DNA of 64,000 nucleotides. Origin: Notholithocarpus densiflorus. Lineage: Eukaryota; Streptophyta; Magnoliopsida; Fagales; Fagaceae. Under the pieces are notes generated by a model. The model made no database searches. It worked only from the letters and a program-made list of their open reading frames with translations, and was not told the origin of the DNA. The stretch spans positions 1,329,398 to 1,393,397 of the forward strand of contig JARYZH020000088.1 in the NCBI GenBank assembly GCA_030021035.2, given 5' to 3'. Both the position numbers and the translations under genes were made by a program. Position 1 is the first letter of the stretch. Every line of letters starts with the position of its first letter. Positions 11,557-24,207 of this stretch are shown piece by piece.

Positions 11557-13759
11557 ATGGTATGTTAATAACTTTGTATTCTTTGTGGTTTGTGTTTGCT
11601 AAATTGTTATCCTAAAAAAAGAAGAAAAAAAAAAAAGTGGGAACCATATTGGATTAGGAAGGTGGTTTGTGCTTTATTGATTTTGAACTTGGTTTGCATG
11701 TCTTGTGGCACAAGTAAGATTTCAGCTTTGGGGATGCTTTATTTCTGTGACAGCAACATTTGGTCTCATTTGTTGAGCTTATATGTTTTTAGTTTTCAAA
11801 TTTATCTGTTGCTTCTTGATACGGTTTTGATCAGAGATCTTATTGTTTGTTTTGATTGTTGAAGGCTTACGAAAACCGCCGTTTTTCAACCTTTGAGCAC
11901 AGCTATCGTTGTTACCCTGTCTCCTTCATTGATAAGGTTTGAGAATTACCTCTGCTGAATTTAATTTGCTTTATTATAAGAAATTCCATTTTTAAATGAA
12001 ATTGGTGGAATCAGTTCTGTTGCACTCTACTAATTGTGATGAGAAGAGTCTCTTTAAATGGGTTATTTGATTTGTAAGCTTACCAAATTGCATAAGTGAC
12101 CTTGTCAATGTCTATAATTTATGAAATTGTTTCAATATTATGGACATTAGTTGGCCTTGTACCTACTCTTTGGTTAGGCTCTTGATTTTTTCTTGGTTTC
12201 GGATTCCAACTTAATTATTTCTCTGAATCTTTGCAGCCACATCTGGAAAAGGGTGATAAAAGTACGTTTACTGCTTGACTAATTCTGCGATACTATCCTT
12301 AATCTCTATACTTATTTCTTGATAGTTCTTGAGGCTTAAAAATTACTTATGAGTTTTCTTTTCGCTTCCAGTTATTATGCCTCCCTCAGCTCTTGATCGC
12401 CTTGGTAAGTCAACAATTTAACACCTCCTTCATTCTGTTCCCTTCTGCTGATGCAAGTAGGTTTGCTTTTAAGCAAATCTCCTTTTATTTATGAAAACAC
12501 CAACTAAGACATGGGTTTTTTTTTGCATTCCAGCATCTTTACAAATAGAATACCCTATGCTATTTGAACTTAACAATCCTGCTGCTGGACGGGTTACTCA
12601 TTGTGGAGTCCTAGAATTCATAGCTGATGAGGGACTAATATATTTACCATACTGGGTATGCTTTTTGTCTGTTTTATCTTTTGAATCTTCTGTGGTTCTT
12701 CTGAAGTTTTTCTTCTTATTTAGTGCTTTTTTTTATATTGTTAGATGATGGAAAACATGCTCCTGCAAGAGGGAGACGTAGTGCAACTGAAGAATGCCAG
12801 CCTAGCAAAGGGAACATATGTTAAGCTGCAGCCACACACCAAGGATTTCTTAGATGTCTCCAACCCCAAAGCTATGTTAGTCAATGACTTTGCCATTTAC
12901 ATATTTGCCTTAAATCAGCCTTGATCTTTTTGTACGTATAATTATGCTCTTTATTTATCTTTTCCATATATTCATTTGCAGCTTGGAAACTTCATTAAGG
13001 AGCTACTCTTGTTTAACAACTGGTGATACTATCATGGTTGCTTATAACAACAAGAAGTATTACATTAATATAGTTGAAACAAAACCGTCCTCTGCAGTCA
13101 GTATCATTGAAACAGACTGTGAGGTTGACTTCGCCCCTCCTCTTGATTATAAAGAACCTGAAAAACCAGCAAAATCAGCACTGTTGAACAGGAAACGATC
13201 AGAAGGTTTGTTACATCATTTGTCTTCCCCTCATTTTGACACTTGTTCACAAGGTTTAATTATTAACCTCTTACTTTGAATTTATTTTGGCATTTCAGCT
13301 GAAGATGAGCCAGCCAAAAAGATAGCCAAGTTTAGCCCATTCACTGGTTTTGGGAGACGTTTGGACGGAAGACCCTCAACAGAATCAGTTGCGCCAGATT
13401 CTTCTTCTATTCTTAAGCAGCACCAATCAGAAGCTCAGAATGGAACCAAGGATTCCAAGTCATCAAATCCTGCTTCACGTCAACCTTCTGGAAAGCTCGT
13501 GTTTGGTTCAAATGTAAATCAACCCGAAAATGAAAAATCAAAAGTATGTCTTGGTTTCTTGTGATATAAGCTGCCCTCAATTTTTCTTATACATCTATTG
13601 GCCTACTTATTGTGCAGTTGGGGCTAAAACTGATCTCTTGCATATTGGCTTTTGTAACGTTAGGTTGCCCCAAAAAACAGCAGTCAAGAGCCACCTCAGA
13701 AGGAAGAAGAGCCAAAGTTTCAAGCATTTACGGGGAAGAAGTATTCATTGAAAGGCTAA
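11557..13759 (+). CDS. UFD1: UFD1, ubiquitin fusion degradation protein 1
   Basis: Nine coding segments join in phase: 11557-11559, 11865-11936, 12237-12261, 12372-12404, 12534-12655, 12745-12875, 12982-13205, 13299-13543 and 13664-13759 (316 aa). Recognisable blocks include YRCYPVSFIDK, GDKIIMPPSALDRLA, THCGVLEFIADEG, KGTYVKLQPHT and VDFAPPLDYKEPE, which form the double-psi beta-barrel ubiquitin-binding N domain. SHP-type Cdc48-binding motifs follow: FTGFGRRLDG at 218-227 and FTGKKYSL at the C-terminus. UFD1 pairs with NPL4 to recruit Cdc48/p97 to ubiquitylated clients, as in ER-associated degradation. The ATG is the last three bases of the second leader exon. The same frame upstream in that exon has a TGA, and there is no ATG in the first leader exon, so this start is well supported. 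Confidence 0.93.
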
Positions 13760-16175
13760 TTATATTTAAGCTTCTCTTACCCCATTGCTTTGCTAGATAG
13801 GAGGTAGAACCAATCATTTGGTCAATGGAAGATCCTAAATTCCTAATCCTACAGATGTTCTGCACTAGATTTTTTTCCCCATTATATATTTATGTTCATA
13901 TGAACCCAAAATCAATGCTATAGAAGTAGTATGAACTCTGATGATTCAAAAATTATATTTCCATACTCATTGGAGTATATAAAATTTATTTTACATCAAT
14001 GTGTCTACTGATTGCAAAGTAACAGTTCTTTAAGATGGTGAGGGTTTCATTATTTATACTACACAAACCAGAACTACTTATAGTGCACAAAGATCTTGAC
14101 ATGCAATGACTTACAAGCAGTTTCCTCCAGAAGGCTGTTTCTTCATTGCTAGTTGGTAGTATAAACATCCACAAAAACCGAATCAGTGAAGGACTGGAGG
14201 CCTGTCAATGCAATTTACAACCCTGAATTTGCTTAAAAACTATTTCCCATCTGAATAGTAGCAAGGCGCAATTCACAATTACAAGTACATAGGGCAAAAT
14301 CATGGCTGCCTGATTAACCTGTCTATAGGTCTAAAGCATAAGATATTTTATTACCATAGGCTTTAACTACCACTTCCACTAGTAAGTTGTCCGTGCGATG
14401 TATGGATAATTTTGTGATATTTTATATAAGACAGTTTTGAATAATGTTTTACATATATTATAAAGAAAAAGTAAACTAAATTAGAGTAAAGAAACATATA
14501 CATTTTGAGATATTAAAAATTAGTTTAGTAGCTTCATTGCAAATTTGTAGCATTCTCAAGGTAAGATTAATTTTTTTTTTTTTTTTTAAATCATAAAACC
14601 AAAGATAAATGCAAAAGAGTTACGGGACCATGAAAATCAACTAATTTATGATGTGTTCCATATTTTATACCATGAAATGAAAGTATGCCCAACTCTCTCA
14701 CCGTCTTCTACTCATCAATAGTGCGACATTAACACATGATGTGGGCAAGTGTGTATTCATGTGTCTTATAAATGATTTAAAATTAAACTATGGTAGAATA
14801 TAGTTTTACATTGTGCACCAAATATTCTCTCTACTTATATATCCAAAACAAAAACTATTCAACCAAATTACCAAAACCTAAATCATATTTAAGCCCCTAA
14901 TTTTTTTTAAAAAAAAAATTTACCCATAGGGGTTTTCGGCGTCTTGATGATGGTGGGAGGCCAGTATAATAGAAGTGGTGACCCCTCAGATTCCTCTTTC
15001 TCTCTCTTTCAAATGTTTAGTCAGTGCGTATTATTTAACAATCCATAATATTTTTGTATTTTTCTATCTCTTTGCAGGGCCTTATGTGGTTAGTTATTAC
15101 TATTAGTCTTTAATAATTATTTTTTATGCTTTTTTTAAAATACTAAAATGGTGGGTATGCTAAAAGACATGAAGAATAGAGAAATGTGTGGTGTAAACTT
15201 AGGCAATTAATAAAATATTAATGAGATAACAATAAAATAAGTTAATGTAAACTTTTGGATAACAGTAAAAAAAACTTAATGGAAGAGGTAAAAAAGAGGC
15301 TAAATGCAAAATTAGAATGTCACTTGGCAGGACCTCATGCTTTCCCACGTGAGATCTCTGCTTTTATATATATATATATTGATTGATATGAACAGCATCA
15401 CGAGCTTAATTCAAATTTTATTCAATTGGCTTTGATTAACCAGTGAATTAGGGAGCTCTGAATGAAAGGATTTAGGGCCTAATATGACTTTGGTGGACCT
15501 TTTATGGTAGATTGGCAAAATAGCATTAATTCAAACTTTCATGCCTCCTTATGGATCTCAGATATAATTTTAAGACCCTTGACTAAGTGACTTTGGGTTC
15601 CTTCTTACTAGTATTCCATATCTTTCTCCAGATCTATGTGATGATAATTACAATTTTACAGGACAATCCACCAATTTTATCTATTTAACTTTAAAATTGA
15701 GTTGTACAAGCACAACGATTCAGCATTTATAGGTCTCAAAGTAAATATAAGGCCCATAATGTTTTTTCTTATTTTTATATCATGTAATTTTTGAAAATTT
15801 ATATGTAAGGACGAACGGCTTAAAATTATGTTATTTTATGGTTTTATTATTATTATTATTTTATTTATGTAAGGTGAGTTAGAATTTTATAAGTGAAAAA
15901 GAAACAAATTATCATGTCTACTACTATTCTACTAGTAAGGTGAAACGTTACAAATATTCTATCATCAGTATATCACCAATATTCCAATTTTATCTTCTTT
16001 CACAACAAACTTCTTAAATAACACATTCTCAAAAAAAAAAAATAATAATAATAAATAAATAAATAGCAAAAAGTCTTGTAATTTAACTAGAACCTCCCTC
16101 ATACATAAAGTGTTCGGGGATTTAGGGGAAAAAGGTTTGAGATTTAGGGTTAGCAACATATTGTAATAATCTCAA

Positions 16176-16209
<34 letters not shown>

Positions 16210-16685
16210 TAAATAAATTCTTCTAAAAAAACCTTCTTAAATAAGTTGTTAAGAGTTTTGTAACTAAATTGGTTGGTAACTCGTGGTGTTTTCAACTTCC
16301 AAGACATCTAGATACAAATCTTTCCTTATTTTTAAGTGAATTTTCGCTTTGAAATTCTATCTTTCCTTGTATTTCAATTTATCTATATCAATATTTTTAT
16401 TTTGGTTACACTTGTTTTATGAATATGTTACTTATTAACAATCCAACAGTCAATACCACAAAGTATAATAGTCTTATAAAATTTTATTTTTAGTTTAATA
16501 GGTATTTTACAATCACACAATACTCATGATGAGCTTTTCGACTCCATCCATCTTACTCTTACCCTATAATTCACATCCTCTTCAATCTCTTAATATTTAT
16601 GAATTATTGATCAAAGATATTAAAAATTATTGCTCTTTGGTATCTCTTGACCATAAAGTCTTACATTCCCATCATTTTTGTTTCT
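13760..16685. other. Intergenic, UFD1 3' flank and AT-rich spacer
   Basis: The first few hundred bases probably include the UFD1 3' untranslated region. The rest is AT-rich spacer with homopolymers (T tract near 14571-14587, A tract at about 16178-16207) and an (AT)n tract near 15367-15380. The sequence TTGTCCGTGCGATG near 14387-14400 resembles the start of a dispersed plant repeat, but I cannot define it. No gene seen. Confidence 0.4.
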
Positions 16686-17151
16686 AGGGCAAATTATAAC
16701 TTACCCACCTATGGTTTGGCTAAAATTTAAGTTGTCTACCTGTGGTTTAAAATTTGATACTTTACTCACCTAAGGTTTAACCAAAATTTAAGTTGCCTAC
16801 CTGTGGTTTGAAATTCCATGATGCAAGTGTTTTGATGGATAGTTTTTGATCTTGTATTTTTATGTTTTTTGTGTTTTTAGAGAAGAGAGACATAAAAGTG
16901 GAGTAAAATTATATATTTAACTCTATTTTTAACAAAGGTCGGTTATAGAAATCTAATTGAGCTTTTGTGTTTTAAGAGAAGAAAGACATAAAAGTGGAGC
17001 AAAATTACATATTTAACTCTGTTTTTAACAAATGTGGATTATAGAAATCTAATTAAGCTAACCTTAGGTGGGTAAAGTATCAAATTTCAAATCACAGGTA
17101 GACAACTTAAATTTTGGCCAAACCAGAGGTGGATAAATTGTAATTTGCCCT
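16686..17151. repeat. TIR element, AGGGCAAATT family
   Basis: It begins AGGGCAAATTATAACTTACCC and ends with the inverted counterpart GGGTAAATTGTAATTTGCCCT in degraded form. The inverted similarity runs inward for well over 100 bp (ACCTGTGGTTT... against ...AAATCACAGGT). An internal segment containing AGAGAAGA-GACATAAAAGTGGAG is repeated twice (about 16879 and 16976). No coding sequence. A half copy of the same family is at 18305-18475. Confidence 0.6.
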
Positions 17152-17710
17152 TATTTCTACTTTTACTAAACTTACATTTTATGTACTTTATTTTAGTCTT
17201 ACTTAATTGAAGGCCTTTAATTTTAAAGGGTCTCACCAAATTTCGAACTTAACATTAGCTCAATGTCTAGTTTCTATAGTATCCAATATATTTTTTCTTG
17301 AAATATAGAGCATCCTTTTCTTAAATAAATAATAAATAAATAAAAACTCATGCTAATGATAATGGATCCCATACCCTCCATTGAAATGAGACAAAGTATT
17401 ACCATGTTATAAGACACTTACCCCAATTCACATCTTGTCTACCAACCGTTATGAGTTACAATTTTTTTTTTTTTTTTTTTTTTTTTTGGGGATATAGACA
17501 ATTATAGGTCTATGGTGACATGAATGCATCAATGCAAAGACCTATTTTGGACAAATTTTTTAATAATAGGATTGGTAAGAGTTCAGCATATGATCAACAC
17601 AGTAGATTAAGCTCCACATTTATCCCATCAATAGAAGTTATTTTCTTTTTGCTTGCAGTTGCGTTAAGCCACTGGGCGGAATCATGAACCACAATTGGAG
17701 TTTATTATTA

Positions 17711-17890
17711 GAGAAATGCTATGTCTACAACATTTTTACAATATTTTTACAACAAATCTTAAGTGGCAGGTTGTTACTGATTGTTATTGTTGGGGCAAAA
17801 ACGTAATCTTAGTGTTAGGTTCAAATTTGAACCAATAACAACTAACAATCTATGATTTGTTGTAAAAATGTTGTAGACGTAGCACCTCTC
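17711..17890 (+). repeat. hAT-type MITE, copy a
   Basis: Nearly palindromic ends: GAGAAATGCTATGTCTACAAC at the left and GTTGTAGACGTAGCACCTCTC at the right, flanked by TTATTA on both sides. It contains TGGCAGGTTGTTACTG and GGGGCAAAAACGTAATCTTAGTGTTAGG. It is about 180 bp and non-coding. The neighbouring copy b is in inverse orientation. Confidence 0.7.
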
Positions 17891-17918
17891 TTATTATTAT
17901 TATTTATACTATTATTTA

Positions 17919-18088
17919 TGAGAGATGCTATGTCTACAACATTTTTACAACAAATCACAGGTGGTTAGTTGTTATTGGTTCAAATTTGAAACTAACACTA
18001 AGATTACTTTTTTGCCCCAACAATAACAACCAGTAACAACCTGCCACTTAGGATTTGTTGTAAAAATGTTGTAGACATATCATTTCTC
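17919..18088 (-). repeat. hAT-type MITE, copy b, inverted
   Basis: This is the same family as 17711-17890 but reversed. It reads TGAGAGATGCTATGTCTACAAC to GTTGTAGACATATCATTTCTC and is flanked by an exact 8-bp duplication ATTATTTA (17911-17918 and 18089-18096). An 8-bp target duplication supports the hAT superfamily. Confidence 0.75.
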
Positions 18089-18304
18089 ATTATTTAAGGG
18101 GCTTTCTCTGTTTGGGTTCCTATTTTTTTGGTTCAAAAATGCTCCTACATCCCTATGTTTAAGTAGAAACAAAATAAAAGGACAATCCGGTAAAAATACA
18201 ACTCTAACTCTCACTAAAACATTGCCAAAAAAATAGAGCCACTCTCCTGTTAATTATCAAAATTTTTAATCCATTTATAAATTAGATTCTCAAAATAAAA
18301 ATTA

Positions 18305-18475
18305 GGGATAATTACAGATTACTCACCTGTGGTTTAGCTCGAATTTAACTTACCCACCCATGGTTTCATTTTTGACACTTTACCCACATGAGGTTACTTC
18401 CGTTTAGTTTCTGTTACACACCTTTGTTAAAAAAGAGGGGTAAAGTTTTTTTACACCCATTTTATATCTCTCTCC
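18305..18475. repeat. Half copy of the AGGGCAAATT-family repeat
   Basis: GGGATAATTACAGATTACTCACCTGTGG followed by TTAACTTACCCACCCATGG, GACACTTTACCCAC and GTTACACACCTTTGTTAAAAA resembles the left arm of 16686-17151. No matching right arm is seen nearby, so it is truncated. Confidence 0.45.
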
Positions 18476-19244
18476 TCCCAAAACAAGAAGAAAAAAAAAA
18501 ATATTAAAATATGGTATTAGTTTCTTACAATTCACTCTTTCTCAAAAAAAAAAAAAAAAAGTTTCTCACAATTCACAAACATGAAGAACATACACAAACA
18601 TGAAGAACATCACAAACTGGCACCATAGATGTTGATGGTCGAAATTGTCTGTAATACAATCTGGGGACCTCTGGCAAGCAGGTGTCAATATTGCAAATCC
18701 TTTGCCTGGTTATTATTATTATTATGAATAAGTTTTTTATTAACTTGTTTTCATGTTCTTAAGTGTAAAAAGCAAGTGAATCTATCCTGGAAGCCTCAAT
18801 ATAATGACTCTTAACTGGAATAAGCAAAAACAAATTTGACAATTGAATCCAAGCAAATCAACACCGAGTGCGTTTGAATTAGCTTTTTGTTAAAAGTTGA
18901 CCTAAAAAAAAAAAAACAATTTTACCAAGAAAAGTGAGATTTAAAATTAAAAATAAATAAATAAATAAATAAAGGCAATGGAACTGGAAAGAAAATAATG
19001 TTAAAAATAGAGGTGCATCATCATCCACCCCGCATGTAATGGATATAGAAAGCTCTATTACAAGAAACACGGATTTGGTAACTAACAAGTCACATGATAC
19101 GAATAAATTATAAGAGACTTCAATTATATTAGTGATAGGAGATCTAGACTATCTAGAATAAATACATTCATTTTTTGATAATCAGAATAAGTACAATCAT
19201 ACATCTGGGGGGTGGTAAAAACTTTATTTTCTTTCACAATACAG
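18476..19244. other. Spacer and HAD1 3' flank
   Basis: Non-coding. It contains a direct repeat of ACACAAACATGAAGAACAT near 18580-18615, an A tract near 18545-18560 and an (AAAT)n run near 18948-18973. The part next to 19245 likely holds the 3' untranslated region of the HAD gene. Confidence 0.4.
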
Positions 19245-20981
19245 CTAAGCCTTGACATATGTCTCAATTGCAACCTTTCCTGAATACCCAATGCTTTCAG
19301 ACTTCTCTTCAGCTTCCCAGAGCTCTGGCAGTGCTTCCCTGATATTATGTATGCTCTCCAGTGCATGGTCCACGCCTTCAATGCGGTGAGAATTGCCCAC
19401 CTAGAGCCATGTATGTATTGTTAAAATTAGAATAATATTATTGTACTCGTATAAGCAGTTCAATAAGCACTGTAACAATAATCAAAATGCAGGAATTTTT
19501 ATTCATCATATGAAATCAATAGCTTACCATCACAGTGTGAATGTCCAAACGCTTCGCAGTCTGTAAATTACGAATACTATCATCAAAGAACACCTGCAAA
19601 AGCAAGAAATTACAATGTTTAGTGGGTGGCAGGCAAAAGATTCAAGATATGGAAAATATGCAGAAGACTTATAGAGAATGGTGAGAAAATAAGTGGCCCT
19701 AACAATCAGTAGCAGGGAGGCTTCACATGGAAAAAATATGCAAAAGAAAAGCAAATCCCACAGACTGGATTCAACCTGTTCACATCACAGAGCTAAAAAA
19801 TTTCCAGGAAAATGAATTAATATTCTTACTGTTCTTTGAGGGTTGATATTGGCTATCTTGAAAACTTCTTCAAATGACTCTTCAAATGGTTTGCAAATAA
19901 CTGGGGTCCTGGGAAGTACCGAACTATCATTAGGTTCACTCATATACTCATTTGTCCCTGAAATGGTACTTGATCTTGGGACCCCCAATTCTGTGTCATC
20001 CTCTTCCACAGGAACATTCTCTTTGTTGGTTGGATTCAGAGTTTCAAAGCATATAATCCTTTCAAAGCAGTCCTCTAATCCAAGCCTGCTAAGCACTCTA
20101 GCAGTATGGGCCTTATCTGAATTTGTAAAGACCTAAACAAGAAGACCATACATCAGCATGAGAAGAAAGCTTCATGGCAAGCTACTACCCAAGATACCCA
20201 ACCCCAAGACCCCAACCCTTAAGAGCACTTTGAATGTATAGATTGGGAGAATGAAACTCACAACTTTCTGAATAGGCAGGCTAAGCAAAAGACCCCTCAG
20301 TACAGGGTCAGGTTTTAGCAAATTGTAGGGCAATCTTCCATGAACAAAACTGTTAAAGAGGAAAGTAAGAGATGACAAAAGTTGTAATTTTTACGTTTTG
20401 AAGACAACGAGAGAGAGAGAGAGAGAGAGAGCGAGATTGGTACCCATGGAAGTCATCATAATCAAAGTTATATCCAACAGCCTGAAAAATAAAAAGAGAA
20501 ATTCATTATCAACCTGCTCTACATTACACATATTTTCAGAAACAATTTTTGAAAAAGAATACTAAGACCATAGCATACCCTGAGACCAGCCATCGTTGTA
20601 CCATAATTCTTGTACAACGAAAAACATAATTCAGGAACCTTTTTCTCCTCTATGCCAAGTTTTAGAAGCATATATTCTGCAGTAGGGAATTCAGAGAAGG
20701 GTTAAGAACTTAAGATTTTCCTTTATTTGCAGAAGAATTAAACATTTCAACTACAATGCATACATTACCTTGAATATTCTTGGTGACTTGTACCGACAAA
20801 CCAGAGCTAAGAGGGTAAAGGGTGTCATCCAGATCTGGAAATTAGATATACATATCTGGTTAATATGCTCCTCATGGCAAGAAAATTGAAAATGAAAAGG
20901 AACTTGTACAAAATGCTTACCGAATAGAAGACATTCAAATTTTGGCTTAGAAGCATGTAGGTACTGATCCTCATTTTCCAT
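19245..20981 (-). CDS. HAD hydrolase, pyrimidine 5'-nucleotidase-like (SDT1 family)
   Basis: Eight minus-strand exons join in phase: 20921-20981, 20769-20834, 20579-20676, 20444-20481, 20262-20349, 19830-20132, 19528-19593 and 19245-19400 (291 aa). HAD motifs are complete: motif I DLDDTLYP with D21 and D23 (nucleophile and acid/base), motif II VFTNSD at 118-123, the motif III Lys in VICKP (about K198), and motif IV FFDDS at 220-224. YKNYGTTMAGLRAVGY in the cap region is typical of the plant proteins annotated as suppressor of disruption of TFIIS or pyrimidine 5'-nucleotidase. Family members dephosphorylate nucleoside monophosphates or related small phosphates; the substrate here is not proven. 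A GA microsatellite sits in intron 4. The leader is split by an intron of about 970 bp. A paralogue lies at 62663-63504 on the same strand. Confidence 0.92.
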
Positions 20982-20995
20982 TTTGAACTAGAATG

Positions 20996-21965
20996 CTACA
21001 AATTAGAAAGATTGTATAAAGATAATATTTCAAATATGGCTAAAGCATGAACTTTGTATCTTAACTAATTTTTGGCATCATCTCACTAAAATAATTTTCA
21101 TACTCAGAAATGTACAGAAATAAATTATAACCAAAGAAAGCTATTTCTTGAAAAATAACCACAACAGAAATAAAAAATGCACATTATAATTTTCTAGACA
21201 TCAAAATGTAGATCCGGATAAAAAAGAAAACTTGCAATAAAAAAATGGTGACTTTATTTAAACTGCCACACCGTGGAACATCGGGCTTGTTTGGTGAGTG
21301 AGTTCAAACTTACATTTTTACATTTTAAACAACATTATACACATTTTCACGCAATTTTTCACCCTCACGTATTTCAAAAGACTCCAAACGACAATTCTCA
21401 AACTAATCTACCAAACACCCCCCAAATTTTTTTTTTTTCTTTTAGTAATTTTTAAAAAGCCCTCATAGACTTAAAAATTGACTGAAGCAACTAAGATTGA
21501 CCGCAAATTAGTATATCAACAAATATTCAAACTTCATTAACCGTAGTTTTGAATTTTGACACTCCAAATTCCCGAGAAACCAAACACTACGCTCCCAAAT
21601 CAAAATCTAAAAAGCCTCAAAACTCCAATCAACCCAGATCGCAAAACTGAAACCAAAGGCAACAGGCATTGCAAGATTTGGAAGAACAAAACCCTAAACA
21701 CTTGTCAAATCTTAACAGAACGCAATCAACGCATAACATACATAAAAAAAAAATGTAAAAAAATCAAACAAACAAATAACAAAATGAATAAGAAAAACCC
21801 AGAAACTGCAACAATGATTTACATTTACAAGATATTTTGGCAGCAAGTAATCAACTTTAACACATAAAACTCAAAAAGAAGACCAACCCAGTTCAGCATT
21901 TAACTGACGTAACTTGAATTACAAGACCACAACAACAAAAAAGAAGAAGCAGATAAATATCTTAC
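20996..21965 (-). other. Leader intron of the HAD gene
   Basis: On the minus strand the donor CTAG/GTAAGATA (boundary 21966/21965) and the acceptor TTTGTAG/CATTCTAG (20996/20995) bracket an intron within the 5' untranslated region. It ends 14 bases before the ATG. Large leader introns are common in plant housekeeping genes. Inferred from splice-site sequence only. Confidence 0.5.
21283..21423. repeat. Small MITE-like element in the HAD leader intron
   Basis: The left end GGGCTTGTTTGGT is matched by an inverted right end ACCAAACACCCCCC. The interior is about 115 bp of AT-rich sequence without coding capacity. Class unknown, since I could not define a target duplication. Confidence 0.45.
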
Positions 21966-22075
21966 CTAGAAGTCTGTAACCCAAATCAACCAGATCCAAA
22001 AAAAAACAATGCCACAGCAACAAAGAAAGACAGACAGAGACAAAGAGCGAGAGAGAAAATGGGAGAGAGTGTGGT

Positions 22076-22083
22076 TTTAAATA
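22076..22083 (-). promoter_or_regulatory. Possible TATA box of the HAD gene
   Basis: The minus strand reads TCTCTATTTAAAACC here, about 110 bp upstream of the leader-intron donor. The position fits a TATA box, with a purine-rich GA leader following. Motif-based inference. Confidence 0.35.
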
Positions 22084-22099
22084 GAGAACCGTTGACTCA

Positions 22100-23095
22100 T
22101 CAAAAAATAGAGAACCGTTGAAGGCGTTGAATGAAAGCGACCAGAAAAGTATGGAAACTGTATAGTGTACACACTACACAGTGAAAAGAGAGAGAATTTT
22201 CTTTTTTTTGAAAAGAGAGAAAGTTTTCTTTTTTGTTTACTTTGTTGGAAAGAAACTGAAAAGGCAGTTTGACTTAGTATTACGTGGTCGTATAGAAGTT
22301 TGACACGTTCTATGTTCTCCTAAGGTTTTGTGCCGCGTCCCAATGACACGTACCCATCAATGAGTATAGATTTTTTGTTTTTTAATTTTTAGATTTTTAT
22401 TTTCTTCTTTTGAAAAAACAAATTTAGCAGCATATTACCATATTGGTTTCTCTATAAATTCGTACATTTGTTTTGGACATCACAGAAATAGTTTTTTTTT
22501 TAGTAAAAATAAAAAGAGTTAAATACTTTGGACACCCACATTAAAAAAAAAAAAAAAAAAAAACATTGTGGGGGGTAATGTATAAACTATAAAGTAAACC
22601 ACGTCTATGAGTCTACCAGTTACTAATTTACTATAATAAAAAAAATGATTATTACTGTATTACACCCTATAAAAAAAAATTGTTTCTCAAAAAAAAAAAA
22701 ATATATATAAATATATATATATATATATAAAAATTGGCTATTGCTGTGACACACGTACGCGGTTAGCCGAGCTTGTAATTTACTTCAAGTTCAAGTTATT
22801 CAACAATCTCAGGCGTTTGGGTTTGAAACTTTGAATATGACCAATTTATTTGTCTTAACTTTGGTCATGGTTATGGGCCCAATAACTTAAAAAGGGACGA
22901 TAAAATAAAATAAAAAGACCACGAGGACATGAATCGATTAAAAAACTGTCTTCCAGAATTCAGTTATTATCACCAAGATATATACATATATATATATATA
23001 TTTATATATTTTTAATTGATCATCACCATGATGTTTTGGATGTATTTCCCATTTAACCCTATTACATCATTAATTCGTACAACAATTCTTATAGG
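22100..23095. other. Intergenic, no gene seen
   Basis: AT-rich spacer with A tracts (22543-22563) and (AT)n runs (about 22702-22729 and 22980-23002). Nothing coding. It ends at the 8-bp duplication flanking the first hAT copy. Confidence 0.45.
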
Positions 23096-23553
23096 TAGGG
23101 CGACGGGGAGTATGGTTGGAAAAATTTCAATGCGATGTTAACCCACCAATCTCTAAATCCAGTAAATTGGTTGAATTTCTTAGTGGTTTCAACTCAGCGG
23201 GCTAACAAATTCAATCGACTAAATAAAATATTTCAAATAAATTGAATCATTTTTTCTCCCTCAAACAAAAAATGAGAGAAAAAAAAATTAAATTTTTTAT
23301 TAATTTAATTATAAATATTAGATTATTTTTTTATAAGAATGACTGAAATTTTATCACACTAACAAGAAAAAAAATTTTAAAATCTAAAATTAGATCTAAA
23401 CATAGAGTAAAATTAATAACAAACTTAGAGAGAACAGCTAGAGTTTATTAGGGAAGAGAAATGTGAAAATATAAATAAATAAATAAAAGGGAAGTGAAAG
23501 AGATGAGAGAAATAAAGTGGGAGTGTAATTGAGGCAGAGTTTGCAACATGACA

Positions 23554-23564
<11 letters not shown>

Positions 23565-23590
<26 letters not shown>
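23565..23590. repeat. (TG)n microsatellite at the insertion site
   Basis: A run of about 13 TG units directly precedes the ATATA target site used by the gypsy element. Confidence 0.8.
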
Positions 23591-23594
<4 letters not shown>

Positions 23595-23596
<2 letters not shown>

Positions 23597-24207
23597 ATGC
23601 ACGAAAATTAGTAGGCTAGAATGTTTCGGGCTATGGTGATGGCTTTTTGGTTCTTAAAAGAAAAGAAAAAACTGTCAAGGGTGACCGGTGTAACCCGGCC
23701 AAGGACCCTCCAACGGTTAAGTTAGTTTTTTCCCTAGAACACAAGGATGGGTAATTATGAATAGTAGAACTTACCTTGGGTGAATGTGATTTGATCCTTT
23801 TATAGAGAGTTGGAAGTGGGTCTACTTGCTCGGATCCACTACCATTGTGGAAGATGTGTGAAGTTAATGGAGAAAATGTGGAGCGGGTTTCAAGGAGTTC
23901 TTTCTACGTTCCAGAATAACAGATCATGGATTGAATGTGTAAAGTTTATAGAGAATTCCTCTGAAATTTACCAAGTGTTGTATAGTCGTCCATACTCTTG
24001 CGAGCCCTGGATGATTACTTTTGATCGTCCATAACCTTGTGGGTCGTGGACGATCATCCTAACTTGGATGATTGCTATATCTTATGTATGTGTTGTCACC
24101 AGGTTTGGGGTGCTTCTATTGAGCTTCCTTTCTTGTAAAACCTTATGGACGTGTTTTGGTCATGGACGATCACCATGGACGAACTAAACTTGGTTTGGAC
24201 CCTATTA
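23595..24207 (-). repeat. 3' LTR of the gypsy element
   Basis: It matches 38368-38979 throughout. The element-outer end reads TGATGCACG on the plus strand. At the internal edge the expected terminal dinucleotide is mutated (TATTA here against TATCA in the other LTR). Confidence 0.9.
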
